Source: Lachnospiraceae bacterium (GTDB lineage Bacteria; Bacillota; Clostridia; Lachnospirales; Lachnospiraceae). Taken from it: a DNA stretch of 64,000 bases. The translations under genes and the position numbers were made by a program. The notes below the pieces were generated by a model. The model saw nothing but the letters and a program-made list of their open reading frames with translations. It did no database searches and was not told where the DNA came from. Below are positions 7,778 to 16,694 of the stretch, one piece after another. Location: contig SVFN01000025.1 of the NCBI GenBank assembly GCA_015056815.1, forward strand, positions 1 to 64,000. The letters are read 5' to 3'. How positions within the stretch are numbered: the stretch's first letter is position 1; every line of letters begins with the position of its first letter.

Positions 7778-8550
7778 GCGAGATAAAAATAGAAAATGTG
7801 GGAAAGCATTTTGAAAATCCGGACGGCACGACACTGACTGCCTTAAAGGATGTAAATTTTGAGGTAAAGGCAGGTTCGTTCATTTCGCTGATCGGACCCT
7901 CGGGATGCGGAAAAACGACACTGCTCAGAGCGATCGCGGGATTAAACCTTGCGGATGAGGGAAAGGTTCTTTTGGATGGCGAGCCTGTCAGTAAGCCGGG
8001 ACATGAGAGAGGCTTTGCTTTTCAGCAGGCAAATCTGTATCCATGGCTGACGATCGAAAAGAATATTTCCTTCGGTCTGAGAGCAAGAGGCATCTATAAG
8101 ACAAATAAGGAGGAGGTATCAAAATATATTGAAATGGTGGGACTGAAAGGCTTTGAGCGGGCATATCCCCATCAGCTTTCCGGCGGTATGAATCAGAGAG
8201 CTTCCCTTGCGCGGGCGCTTGTGGGACATCCGAAGGTGCTTCTTTTGGATGAACCGTTAGGAGCTTTGGATGCATTCACACGAATGAATATGCAGGATGA
8301 GATTTTGCGGATCTGGAAGGAACATAATATGACCATGATCATGGTGACACATGATGTAGATGAGGCGGTTTACCTCTCGGATCAGGTCGTGATCATGACA
8401 CCGCGGCCTGCGAAGATCGAGCAGGTCATAGATATAAAGCTGGGAAGACCCCGCGCCAGGGGAAATCATGACTTTTTGAAGTACCGCACGAAAATACTGG
8501 AGATCTTAAATTATGCAGGTGAAAATAAAGAGCCTGAGTATTACCTGTAA
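7771..8550 (+). CDS. ABC transporter ATP-binding protein (Ssu/Tau-type)
   Basis: 259-residue ATPase. Walker A is GPSGCGKTT (near residues 42-50), the signature LSGGM, Walker B KVLLLDEPLGALD, and the switch histidine lies in MVTHDVDEAVYL. The latter pattern is typical of the nitrate/sulfonate/taurine subfamily. It overlaps the permease gene and is followed 37 nt later by the binding protein, a standard importer order. Confidence 0.9.
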   Translation: MVGEIKIENVGKHFENPDGTTLTALKDVNFEVKAGSFISLIGPSGCGKTTLLRAIAGLNLADEGKVLLDGEPVSKPGHERGFAFQQANLYPWLTIEKNISFGLRARGIYKTNKEEVSKYIEMVGLKGFERAYPHQLSGGMNQRASLARALVGHPKVLLLDEPLGALDAFTRMNMQDEILRIWKEHNMTMIMVTHDVDEAVYLSDQVVIMTPRPAKIEQVIDIKLGRPRARGNHDFLKYRTKILEILNYAGENKEPEYYL

Positions 8551-8587
8551 ATAGAATAGATAATAAAAGGAAAAAGGAGAAAAAAAT

Positions 8588-9709
8588 ATGTTAAACAGAA
8601 AAAAAAGAAATCTGATCTTAGCGACACTACTCACCATTTTTGTTCTGACCGCCTGTGGAAATACTGAGCAGACAGCTTCCTCGGCTGATACAGAGAGTAC
8701 CTCCCAAAGCCAGTCATCGGAGGTTTCCGGAGAACCGGAAACTGTAAAAATATTAAATAATAAGGAAAGTCTGTGTCTGGCGCCGGTGCACATCGCGATC
8801 ATCAACGGTTATTTTGATGAGGAGTTTGCGGCGATCGGTCAGAAGCATGAAATCGTGGTTTCCAACGTTGATACGGTAACAGAGCAGATCACAAGTGGGG
8901 AGATCAACGCCGGTTACGGTCTGACCGGTACGCTGATGCAGCCCATTTCCAACGGTCTGGCGATTTCCTTTGTGACCGGTCTGCACAGAGGCTGTACCAA
9001 ATTTTATGTAAAAAGCGGTTCCGGGATCAACAGCCTGGAGGATTTAAAGGGTAAGACCATCGGTGTTGCCTCCCTGGCGGATTCCGCACCGATTCAGTTA
9101 AAAAGAAAGCTTCACAGCTTGGGATTTACGGTAAACGGTGCTGATGCGGACATTGAGTTTGTGGCATACGCCATGACAGATCTGCCCATTGCTCTCGATA
9201 ATGGTGCAGTGGATGCAATCGGTATTCATGATCCGGTGGCTTACAATGCGGAGAAAAATTATGACTTTGATAAGATTCTCGATATCGGAGAAGATGAAGT
9301 ATTTTCAAAGGAGTACTGCTGCCAGGCATATGTCTCTCAGGATCTGATCGCCAACAATCCGGAAGGTGCGGCGGCATATGCGAGAGCCATCCAGAAAGCG
9401 GCGGCCTTTGTACAGGCATGTCCGGAGGAGGCAGCGAGACTGCAGGTTGAGAACGGATATATGCCTTCCGAGAGTGATGAGGATATCAAGAGCTATGGAG
9501 AGATTCTTGCAAGCCTTAATTATGAGCCTTCCGTAACCCTTGGCAGAGATACATTTACGGCTTCCTTTAAGGATCTGCAGGAAACGGGAGATCTGGATAC
9601 CTCTCTGGATATTGATGAATTTACAGCCAAGGTATTTCCGGATCTGGAGGGTGTGCCGGATTCCATTACCTATAATCCGGACACAAAGGAATTTACGGAA
9701 AATAATTAG
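8588..9709 (+). CDS. ABC importer substrate-binding lipoprotein (NMT1/SsuA-like)
   Basis: 373 residues with a lipoprotein signal (LTAC lipobox at residues 19-22), a Ser/Thr/Gln-rich linker, and a type II periplasmic-binding fold of the NMT1/SsuA family. LAPVHIAIINGYFDEEF and SLEDLKGKTIGVASLADS are typical of it. Unusual Cys residues occur in HRGCTKFYV and SKEYCCQAYV and could matter for ligand or metal binding. RBS AAAAAGGAG precedes ATG 8588. Substrate unknown. Confidence 0.85.
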   Translation: MLNRKKRNLILATLLTIFVLTACGNTEQTASSADTESTSQSQSSEVSGEPETVKILNNKESLCLAPVHIAIINGYFDEEFAAIGQKHEIVVSNVDTVTEQITSGEINAGYGLTGTLMQPISNGLAISFVTGLHRGCTKFYVKSGSGINSLEDLKGKTIGVASLADSAPIQLKRKLHSLGFTVNGADADIEFVAYAMTDLPIALDNGAVDAIGIHDPVAYNAEKNYDFDKILDIGEDEVFSKEYCCQAYVSQDLIANNPEGAAAYARAIQKAAAFVQACPEEAARLQVENGYMPSESDEDIKSYGEILASLNYEPSVTLGRDTFTASFKDLQETGDLDTSLDIDEFTAKVFPDLEGVPDSITYNPDTKEFTENN

Positions 9710-9749
9710 AGAATAAGTGGAAAATGGATTTTGAGAGGAGAGTTTGATC

Positions 9750-10184
9750 ATGAGAGAAAATAGAGTAATAAATAGTTTGAGTACAGTTCTTTCTTTGCTG
9801 ATTGTAATAGGTGTTTTCACATTTGCACATGTATGCGGTGATATGGGTGGAATGGCTGCTCCCTGCCATACCACCAGGAGCTTTGCAGTGGTATTGGCAT
9901 CCCTGACAGCAGTGATCTCACTTTTCTTTTTCTTTCCGGTGGACAAAAGGATCACTTCTGTATTCGTGATCGCGCGTCCGATCCTTGCCTTTTTGATCGT
10001 ACTTTTACCGGATGTGATCGCTCCCGTTTGCAAAATGCATACGATGCACTGCTATGTGTATACGAGACCGCTTCTGGTGATCGCCGGAAGCATCCTGACG
10101 GCGCTGGCACTTTACGGACTTGTATCTTATATATGGAAAGAACGGGAAATAAAAAGAGGACAGGAGCATGAAGCGTTATTATAA
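9750..10184 (+). CDS. DUF4418 family membrane protein
   Basis: 144-residue protein with four predicted membrane helices. Conserved-looking Cys/His/Met clusters lie near the outer face (HVCGDMGGMAAPCHTT and CKMHTMHC), as in DUF4418. ATG 9750 is chosen with GAGAGGAG 9 nt upstream; an in-frame TTG six bases earlier is less likely. It overlaps the FtsX-like permease gene by 17 nt, so they are translationally linked. DUF4418 commonly accompanies FtsX/MacB-type permeases in Firmicutes. The Cys/Met/His clusters suggest metal or thiol contact; the function is not established. Confidence 0.8.
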   Translation: MRENRVINSLSTVLSLLIVIGVFTFAHVCGDMGGMAAPCHTTRSFAVVLASLTAVISLFFFFPVDKRITSVFVIARPILAFLIVLLPDVIAPVCKMHTMHCYVYTRPLLVIAGSILTALALYGLVSYIWKEREIKRGQEHEALL

Positions 10185-11349
10185 GCTGATTTTTAAAAGT
10201 ATGAAAGCAAGGAGGAAAAGGAGCTTTGCATTGATCCTTACTGCTTTCATCCTTTCCCTGGTTATCGTATTCGGAAGTCTCATGACTCTCGGTATGAAAA
10301 AGGGAAGCAAAAGTGTGGCCGACCGTATGGGTGCAGATCTGATCGTGGTACCAGAGGGAAGCGGAAAAGACCTGGAAGGGATCCTTCTCACAACGGAGAA
10401 AAGCTTTTTTTACATGGATAATACGGTACTGGATCAGATCCGGAAAACAGAGGGAGTAGAGAAAGCATCCCCTCAGACCTTTTTACTGACCATGGAGGCA
10501 TCCTGTTGTGATCAGGCGGTGCAGATCGTGGGGATGGATCCGGAATCCGATTTCACCCTGACTCCCTGGATGGAGGGGAAGGATGTAGAGAAGCTAAAAA
10601 AAGGTGCCGTTATCGTGGGTGGAAGGATCAACGTCCGGGAGGATAACACCTTTCAGATGTTTCACCGGATCGTTCCGGTGGCGGCTTCCTTGGCAGAGAG
10701 CGGTTCTTCCATGGATGTGAGTATCTATATCGATAGAAGCGAGATACCGGGGTTAATGCAGGCGGCAAAAGAAGCCGGACAGGGGATCCTCGGGGATATC
10801 GACACAGAGAGTATCTCAGCGGTCATGGTAAAGGTGGCTGAAAAGGAAAAAAAGAGTGCTGTGGTGGCAAGACTATCCCGGATCGAGGGCATTGAGGTCA
10901 TTACCTCCGATTCCGTGGTGGGAAAGCTTTCCCAGGAGTTAAAAAGTGCCTACATCTTGTATGTCATTTTGATCGGAACACTGCTTATCCTGGGCTTTGT
11001 CATTCTTTATGTGATTTATTACGTTACCATAAACGAGCGCAAAAAAGAACTGATGTCTTTGCGTATCATGGGGATGAGCCGTAGAATGGTCAAAGGCTTT
11101 CTGTTTGGAGAGACTCTGCTTACCTCCGGCATCGGTGCCATATCCGGGGCATTTTTCGGAATATTATCTTTTTCTTTGCTGACACAGTGGATCGTATTGA
11201 AGATAGGTTTTCCCTTTGCGATCCCCGGCTTTCGCACAGCGTTGCCGGTATTTGCTGCAGGAATCCTGCTGACGGTGTGCACGGGGCCGTTCAGTGCATG
11301 GAGGACGGCGGGAAGTGTCTGCGGCGAGGACATTATTGAATGTGAGTGA
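10168..11349 (+). CDS. FtsX/MacB-type ABC permease (P19-system-like)
   Basis: 393 residues. One N-terminal helix (about 20-42), a MacB-like extracytoplasmic domain (about 45-255), then three C-terminal helices of the FtsX domain. The extracytoplasmic part has a Cys pair in MEASCCDQAVQIVGMD, a feature I associate with the permeases next to DUF2318 and P19 genes. MacB-type systems usually do mechanical work or export rather than uptake. It overlaps DUF4418 and is followed by its ATPase. A role in metal or redox handling is inferred from neighbours. Confidence 0.82.
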   Translation: MKRYYKLIFKSMKARRKRSFALILTAFILSLVIVFGSLMTLGMKKGSKSVADRMGADLIVVPEGSGKDLEGILLTTEKSFFYMDNTVLDQIRKTEGVEKASPQTFLLTMEASCCDQAVQIVGMDPESDFTLTPWMEGKDVEKLKKGAVIVGGRINVREDNTFQMFHRIVPVAASLAESGSSMDVSIYIDRSEIPGLMQAAKEAGQGILGDIDTESISAVMVKVAEKEKKSAVVARLSRIEGIEVITSDSVVGKLSQELKSAYILYVILIGTLLILGFVILYVIYYVTINERKKELMSLRIMGMSRRMVKGFLFGETLLTSGIGAISGAFFGILSFSLLTQWIVLKIGFPFAIPGFRTALPVFAAGILLTVCTGPFSAWRTAGSVCGEDIIECE

Positions 11350-11409
11350 TCCTTCAAAACCTGACAGATCTGATAAGAACCAGATATGAGAATATTACAG
11401 GAGGACAAA

Positions 11410-12066
11410 ATGGAGATCAGACTGGAGCATATCAAAAAAGAATATATCCGGGGCAGCAGGGTACAGACGGTTCTGGATGATGTAAATGCGACGATCCCAT
11501 CCGGAAGCTTCTGGCTGATAAAGGGACACAGTGGGAGTGGCAAAAGTACACTTTTAAATATCATTTCCGGTCTGATGGCGCCCACCGAAGGCCGTGTCTT
11601 TTACGGAGAACAGGAGCTGACAGGCTTTAATGATGAAAAAAAGGCGAAGCTTAGAAGCTCGCAGGTGGGTATTGTGACACAGGAAGACAGTCTGATCCCC
11701 TATCTCACGGTTTATGAGAATATTAATCTGCCTGATCTGATCGGCAGACATACAGGGGAGAAAAACACAAAGGAGAAAGGGGAGTATGTGGAAAAGCTTC
11801 TTAAACAGGCAGGAATAAGGGAATTGACAGCGGAATATCCCGCTCATTTATCCGGTGGTGAAGTCAGGAGAGCCTCCATCGTGAGGGCGCTTGCGCAAAA
11901 TCCGGAGGTGGTGATCCTGGATGAGCCCACCGCAAACCTTGATCATGATAATGTGGAAAGGGTTTTGCAGTTATTGCGCCGGATCGCAGATGAGGGAACC
12001 ACTGTTATCATCGCCTCCCATGAAAGCGAGGCGGAGGCATATGTGGACAGAAATATCGGACTTTAG
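11410..12066 (+). CDS. ABC ATPase of the MacB/LolD family
   Basis: 218-residue ATPase with Walker A GHSGSGKST, signature LSGGEVRR and Walker B VVILDEPTANLD, the LolD/MacB subfamily pattern. ATG 11410 has AGGAGG about 5 nt upstream and is preferred over the in-frame ATG at 11386. It pairs with the FtsX-like permease upstream and is the last gene of the six-gene operon. No terminator is obvious after it. Confidence 0.88.
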   Translation: MEIRLEHIKKEYIRGSRVQTVLDDVNATIPSGSFWLIKGHSGSGKSTLLNIISGLMAPTEGRVFYGEQELTGFNDEKKAKLRSSQVGIVTQEDSLIPYLTVYENINLPDLIGRHTGEKNTKEKGEYVEKLLKQAGIRELTAEYPAHLSGGEVRRASIVRALAQNPEVVILDEPTANLDHDNVERVLQLLRRIADEGTTVIIASHESEAEAYVDRNIGL

Positions 12067-12204
12067 GAAAACGTTGATTTTAAGGCTTTAGAGGAAGTAA
12101 CTGTAAATAAATATGATTTTCGGATATACAAAAGATTTTGCCTGTGATTAGATAGTTTTGTTGAAAAAACTGTTTAAAGAACGTAAGCAAAATGGAGTAA
12201 ACTG

Positions 12205-12450
12205 ATGAAAATACATGATAAGCTGGTCAAACCGGTATGGGAGGCGAAATGTCTGGATGTAGAGAATACAGACAGATATCGCTCGATCGTCCGGTTATTT
12301 TATTTGAACTATGAAAAATTGAAATACTGGATGTATCAGGAAGAGGTATATAAGGAGTTGACAGAGGATGCTTATTTTGCGGATTACACAATGGAACAGT
12401 GTCAGCAGGAAAGGTCACATCCATCGAGGCACTGCGCTACGAGTGATGAT
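12205..12450 (+). pseudogene. Decayed DUF2397-like (Wadjet type III JetA-like) N-terminal fragment
   Basis: GGAG at good spacing precedes ATG 12205. The first 68 residues (MKIHDKLVKPVWEAKCLDVE, DRYRSIVRLFYLNYEKLKYW, then YTMEQCQQ) resemble the N-terminus of DUF2397/TIGR02677, listed as a JetA-type protein of type III Wadjet. After QCQQ the frame is lost. Another frame (from about 12405) continues GKVTSIEALRYE to a stop, which resembles the segment normally found about 20 residues further on. So a short deletion or frameshift seems to have destroyed the gene. No jetB/C/D partner follows; the downstream gene is an AraC regulator on the other strand. Family recall is from memory. Confidence 0.5.
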
Positions 12451-12503
12451 GGGTCAATGCCCTGTGACGGCGATCGGGCAGAGGCTTTTGGAGACGGTAT
12501 GCT

Positions 12504-13361
12504 TCAGCTCAGGCTGCATTGGGCATATTTTTTGGGTGACATACCTACCGCTTTGGTGAAGGCTTTAAAAAAATTACTGTAATCGTTAAAACCGCTGCGC
12601 TCATAGACCTCGGAAACACTGATTCCCTCATCCAAAAGCGCCTTTGCGACGCTGATGCGTCGAGAATTGATGTACCGGTTGATGGTAGTTCCCGTGGCAG
12701 ACTTAAAAATGCGGCAGATATAGCTTTCACTTAAGAAAAATTCTGTCGTGAGCTGTTCCAGTGTGATCTGGGAGGAAATATTCTGATTGATATAAGATAA
12801 AATGTCATTGATCTGCTGACTGTAGGCATAATCCACTACAGTTTCCTCAGAATGTGCCCTGCTGGAAATCTGATTGAGCAGGACCAATAACTCCATAAAG
12901 GCAGACTGTTCGATGATGTCATGCCCATAGCCATGCGCATTGGTAATCTTATTAATATAGTAGAGAAACCGCTTCTGCTGCTTTTCGTTTAGTGAGAGCT
13001 TATGCGAGAAGTTCTTGGGACGATTGGAAAAAAAAGCGTCCAGGTTGGTGTCCTTCGTGGAAAGCTGTTTGGTGTAATCGGGATAGACAAACAGCACGAT
13101 CCGCTCATGGATCATCTGGTCGATCTGGGTGAGCATATGACTCTCGTACTGGTTGATGACAAAAATATCTCCCGGATTGATGGTGTAAAATTTATTATCG
13201 ATCAGAAACTGCCTGCCACCGGAGATGGAATAATAAATCTCATAACAGTCATGCAGATGCATTTCCATCACTTTTTCATCTTTATATAAATGGGCGACAG
13301 AAAACTGATGATTGTCGCTGCACTGATTCATCGCTTCTTTACAGGAATATAATTGCTCCAT
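12504..13361 (-). CDS. AraC family transcriptional regulator with cupin sensor
   Basis: 285 residues. An N-terminal AraC-type cupin (VMEMHLHDCYEIYYSISG, then INPGDIFVINQYESH) is followed by two C-terminal helix-turn-helix motifs (ITLEQLTTEFFLSESYICRI and SVSEVYERSGFNDYSNFFKA). ATG 13361 is chosen since GGAGAT lies just upstream; 15 extra in-frame residues upstream have no RBS. It is transcribed away from kduI across a 460-bp region, so it probably controls the kdu operon in response to a sugar acid. The ligand is unknown. Confidence 0.87.
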   Translation of the reverse strand: MEQLYSCKEAMNQCSDNHQFSVAHLYKDEKVMEMHLHDCYEIYYSISGGRQFLIDNKFYTINPGDIFVINQYESHMLTQIDQMIHERIVLFVYPDYTKQLSTKDTNLDAFFSNRPKNFSHKLSLNEKQQKRFLYYINKITNAHGYGHDIIEQSAFMELLVLLNQISSRAHSEETVVDYAYSQQINDILSYINQNISSQITLEQLTTEFFLSESYICRIFKSATGTTINRYINSRRISVAKALLDEGISVSEVYERSGFNDYSNFFKAFTKAVGMSPKKYAQCSLS

Positions 13362-13821
13362 AAAATCTCCAATCTTTCGTATATGATAAAGCAGGATTAT
13401 AAGCATGACTGAAATGCGTATATACTCGGATTTTCATGGATGCTGCCTTCAAAAAACGGAAAACTGTTGATGGCACAGCAAAAACGATTGTGAGTATATC
13501 AGTTTGCAAATCCTGAATAGGTCATGCCCTTTTATTTTTCATTCATTATAGAAGAATTGTACAATTTTTGCAATTTTTTTTTCGGTATTTGCAAAGAAAT
13601 TGTGAATATAAAAGAGTAAAATAGTAATAACATAATGATTTATAGTTCAGTCAGGGGTAAGACAAAATGGTTGTCTGCAAAAGCTATGCGTATTTGCTTT
13701 CGGATTTCTATGGACTGTAAACAGCAACAATGTGTGAAAAAAGGTTGCGGAAAAACAGGATTGCTCAATTTTATGCAAAACATATCGTTGAGTGACAGTA
13801 AATCCGCGGAAAGGATGAAAA
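13362..13821. other. Divergent intergenic region between araC-type gene and kduI
   Basis: No convincing gene is seen. AT-rich stretch with a perfect 12-bp palindrome AATTGTACAATT at 13555-13566 that could be an operator, and a second ATTTTTGCAAT-like segment just after it. The kduI RBS (AAAGGA, about 13811) lies at the right edge. Confidence 0.5.
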
Positions 13822-14682
13822 ATGGAACTTAGAACAGCATCATCACCAAAGGATGTAAAGCACTACACAACGGAGAGACTGAGAGAGGAATTCTTAGTCG
13901 ACGATTTATTTAAGGAGGGCGAGATCAAGCTGGTATACAGCCACATTGACCGTATCATTTTCGGTTCGGCTGTTCCGGTGGAGCCGATCGTACTGACGGC
14001 CGGAGATGAGCTCAGGGCAGAGTATTTCCTCCAGAGAAGGGAAATGGGTGTGATCAACATCGGAGAGCCCGGTATCATTGTGATCGATGGAAAAGAGTAT
14101 GAGGTTGGGTTTAAAGAAGGCATATATATCGGAATGGGTGCGAAGGATATCACCTTTAAGAGCGCCGATAGCACAAAGCCTGCAAAATTTTATATCAACA
14201 GCGCACCGGCACATAAAACATATCCTACTGTCCTGATCAAGCCGGAGGGTGAGGCTGCGGATGGTGTTGTCATCGTGAAAGATGAGAATAAGGTAGAGCT
14301 TGGATCTTTGGAAGAGTCTAATCACAGAGTGATCTGTAAATATATCCTTCCGGGACAGGTTGAGAGCTGCCAGCTCGTTATGGGTATGACACAGCTAAAG
14401 CCCGGAAGTGTATGGAACAGTATGCCATGTCATACGCATGACAGAAGAATGGAGGTTTATCTGTATTTTGAGCTCCCGGAAGATGCTTTCGTAATGCATT
14501 ACATGGGAGAGCCTACTGAGACACGCCATATTGTTATGAGAAATGAACAGGCTGTCATTTCTCCGAGCTGGTCGATCCATGCAGGCAGCGGAACACGATC
14601 CTATACTTTTATCTGGGGTATGGTCGGTGAAAATCAGGCATTTAATGATATGGATGAAGTAGCCATGACGGATCTGCTATAA
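13822..14682 (+). CDS. kduI: 5-dehydro-4-deoxy-D-glucuronate isomerase
   Basis: 286 residues, the usual KduI length. KduI isomerises 4-deoxy-L-threo-5-hexosulose uronate, from unsaturated uronic acids, to 3-deoxy-D-glycero-2,5-hexodiulosonate. The metal-binding cupin motif is seen in MPCHTHDRRMEVYLYFELP, and the C-terminal signature in ISPSWSIHAGSGTRSYTFIW. It begins the operon with kduD, aldolase and kdgK and faces the AraC-type regulator. Cytoplasmic. Confidence 0.95.
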   Translation: MELRTASSPKDVKHYTTERLREEFLVDDLFKEGEIKLVYSHIDRIIFGSAVPVEPIVLTAGDELRAEYFLQRREMGVINIGEPGIIVIDGKEYEVGFKEGIYIGMGAKDITFKSADSTKPAKFYINSAPAHKTYPTVLIKPEGEAADGVVIVKDENKVELGSLEESNHRVICKYILPGQVESCQLVMGMTQLKPGSVWNSMPCHTHDRRMEVYLYFELPEDAFVMHYMGEPTETRHIVMRNEQAVISPSWSIHAGSGTRSYTFIWGMVGENQAFNDMDEVAMTDLL

Positions 14683-14816
14683 AAATCAATGTGAAAGAAT
14701 GATACGGAATATAAAACAGTGTAAATCGGCATGCATAGTTTGAAAACGGTAATTGTTTTGCCTGTGAATATAGAAAAAGTGTCATTACAGAAAATATGAA
14801 AAGGATGGAGACAGAT

Positions 14817-15620
14817 ATGAGCGATTTTTTGAAAAAATTTTCACTGGAAGGTAAGATTGCATTGGTAACAGGGGCATCTTACGGGATCGGGTTTGCCATT
14901 GCGAGTGCATATGCCGAGGCGGGCGCTACGATCGTATTTAACGATATCAATCAGGAGTTGGTGGATAAAGGTCTTGCCTCCTATAAGGAGAAAGGGATCG
15001 AGGCACACGGATATGTGTGTGATGTGACGGATGAGAAGGCAGTGCAGGAATTCGTGGCAAAGATTGAGAAGGAGATCGGCGTGATCGATATCCTGGTAAA
15101 CAACGCCGGCATCATCAAGAGAATTCCGATGTGCGATATGACAGCAGATGAGTTCAGACAGGTCATTGATGTGGATCTGAATGCTCCGTTTATCGTATCC
15201 AAGGCGGTCATCCCGTCCATGATCAAAAAGGGACATGGCAAGATCATCAACATTTGTTCGATGATGAGTGAATTGGGGCGTGAGACAGTATCCGCTTATG
15301 CGGCTGCAAAGGGCGGTCTGAAGATGTTGACCAGGAATATTGCTTCCGAGTACGGTGAGTTCAATATCCAGTGTAACGGTATCGGACCCGGGTATATTGC
15401 TACGCCGCAGACAGCTCCTTTGCGTGAGAAACAGCCGGATGGAAGCAGACATCCGTTTGATCAGTTTATCATTGCCAAGACACCTGCGGCACGCTGGGGC
15501 AACACGGAAGATTTACAGGGACCGGCAGTTTTCCTTGCATCCGATGCGTCTGATTTCGTCAATGGCCATGTACTTTATGTGGATGGCGGTATCTTGGCTT
15601 ATATTGGAAAACAGCCGTAA
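14817..15620 (+). CDS. kduD: 2-deoxy-D-gluconate 3-dehydrogenase / KduD-type SDR
   Basis: 267-residue short-chain dehydrogenase. The nucleotide-binding motif is TGASYGIGFAIA, followed by NNAG and the catalytic Ser-Tyr-Lys in NICSMMSELGRETVSAYAAAK. ATG 14817 fits GGATGGAG 6 nt upstream better than ATG 14796. In this position it should reduce 3-deoxy-D-glycero-2,5-hexodiulosonate to 2-keto-3-deoxygluconate. A gluconate 5-dehydrogenase activity cannot be excluded by sequence, but kduI next door supports KduD. Confidence 0.92.
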   Translation: MSDFLKKFSLEGKIALVTGASYGIGFAIASAYAEAGATIVFNDINQELVDKGLASYKEKGIEAHGYVCDVTDEKAVQEFVAKIEKEIGVIDILVNNAGIIKRIPMCDMTADEFRQVIDVDLNAPFIVSKAVIPSMIKKGHGKIINICSMMSELGRETVSAYAAAKGGLKMLTRNIASEYGEFNIQCNGIGPGYIATPQTAPLREKQPDGSRHPFDQFIIAKTPAARWGNTEDLQGPAVFLASDASDFVNGHVLYVDGGILAYIGKQP

Positions 15621-15650
15621 CGGATCAAAAGCGCGCAGACAGGAGAAAGT

Positions 15651-16613
15651 ATGAACAAGGTAATAGATAAAATCAGTAAAATAGGGATCGTTCCCGTGAT
15701 CGCTTTGGATGATGCAAAGGACGCTGCACCTTTGGCGAAAGCATTGTCCGAGGGCGGGATCGACTGCGCCGAAGTTACATTCCGTACTGCGGCGGCAAAG
15801 GATACGATCCGCATTATTGCAAAGAATTATCCCGATATGCTTGTGGGTGCGGGAACAGTGCTCACGCAAAAACAGGTGGATGAGGCTGTGGAGGCAGGGG
15901 CTGAATTTATTGTGAGTCCCGGCTTGAATCCACAGGTTGTTGCATATTGTATCGAAAAGGGGGTTCCGGTAGTACCCGGGACCTCCACTCCCTCAGATGT
16001 GGAGACGGCACTTTCTCTGGGACTTGAGGTAGTGAAGTTTTTCCCGGCAGAGGCAGCAGGCGGGATTGGCATGATCAAAGCTATGAGTGCGCCTTATGGC
16101 GGAGTGAAATTTATGCCTACCGGGGGAATCAATGCGGATAATTTAAATCAGTATCTGGATTTTTCCAAAGTCATTGCCTGTGGCGGAAGCTGGATGGTCA
16201 AAAAAGACCTGATCAAAGCGGGAGATTTTGATAAAATAAAAGAACTGACAGAGCAGGCAGTTACAAAAATGCTGGGGTTTAGGGTATGCCGGATCGGGAT
16301 CAACACACCGGACGATAAAGCGGCAGAACTGATGGCAGACAGCCTTGTAAAGGCTTTCGGGTTTGAGAAAAAGGATGAGGGTCATGCTGTATCTGCATCC
16401 GATGCGATTCATTTTATGAAGAAAAAAGGGATAGGTACTGTGGGGTATATTGCAGTGCAGACCAACTATCTGGAGAGGGCTGTCTATCATTTGGAAAAAA
16501 GGGGCATTACTTTTCATGAAGATACGTTCCTATGTGATGAAAAAGGCAATAAGAAAGCAGTCTGCCTGAAAGACGAAATCGGCGGTTTTGCAATTTGCGT
16601 ATGTCAGAAGTAG
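15651..16613 (+). CDS. KDPG/KHG aldolase fused to a C-terminal VOC-like domain
   Basis: 320 residues, against about 210 for ordinary Eda/KdgA. Residues 1-210 are a class I KDPG aldolase: catalytic Glu in CAEVTFRT, Schiff-base Lys in LEVVKFFPAEAAGG, phosphate loop FMPTGGI. Residues about 212-320 (MLGFRVCRIGINTPDDKAAE onward) look like a glyoxalase/VOC fold domain with several Cys. The aldolase splits 2-keto-3-deoxy-6-phosphogluconate to pyruvate and glyceraldehyde-3-phosphate. It sits between kduD and kdgK. The role of the extra domain is unknown; effector or metal sensing is possible. Confidence 0.9.
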   Translation: MNKVIDKISKIGIVPVIALDDAKDAAPLAKALSEGGIDCAEVTFRTAAAKDTIRIIAKNYPDMLVGAGTVLTQKQVDEAVEAGAEFIVSPGLNPQVVAYCIEKGVPVVPGTSTPSDVETALSLGLEVVKFFPAEAAGGIGMIKAMSAPYGGVKFMPTGGINADNLNQYLDFSKVIACGGSWMVKKDLIKAGDFDKIKELTEQAVTKMLGFRVCRIGINTPDDKAAELMADSLVKAFGFEKKDEGHAVSASDAIHFMKKKGIGTVGYIAVQTNYLERAVYHLEKRGITFHEDTFLCDEKGNKKAVCLKDEIGGFAICVCQK

Positions 16614-16632
16614 AATATCAGGGAAACGTTGT

Positions 16633-16646
16633 TTGAAGCGTTTCCA
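16633..16646 (+). promoter_or_regulatory. cre-like site upstream of kdgK
   Basis: TTGAAGCGTTTCCA matches the CcpA cre consensus TGWAARCGYTWNCW at 12 of 14 positions. It is one arm of an inverted repeat with GGAAACG at 16622-16628, so it could instead be an intercistronic hairpin. Confidence 0.35.
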
Positions 16647-16694
16647 CGGTAAAAGTTACCGGATTTCAAATTTTTAAAACAGAAAGGAATAAAA

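Noticed and set aside
13635-13832. 65-residue open frame upstream of kduI
   Set aside because: No RBS, overlaps the kduI start, and composition looks random; treated as leader DNA.
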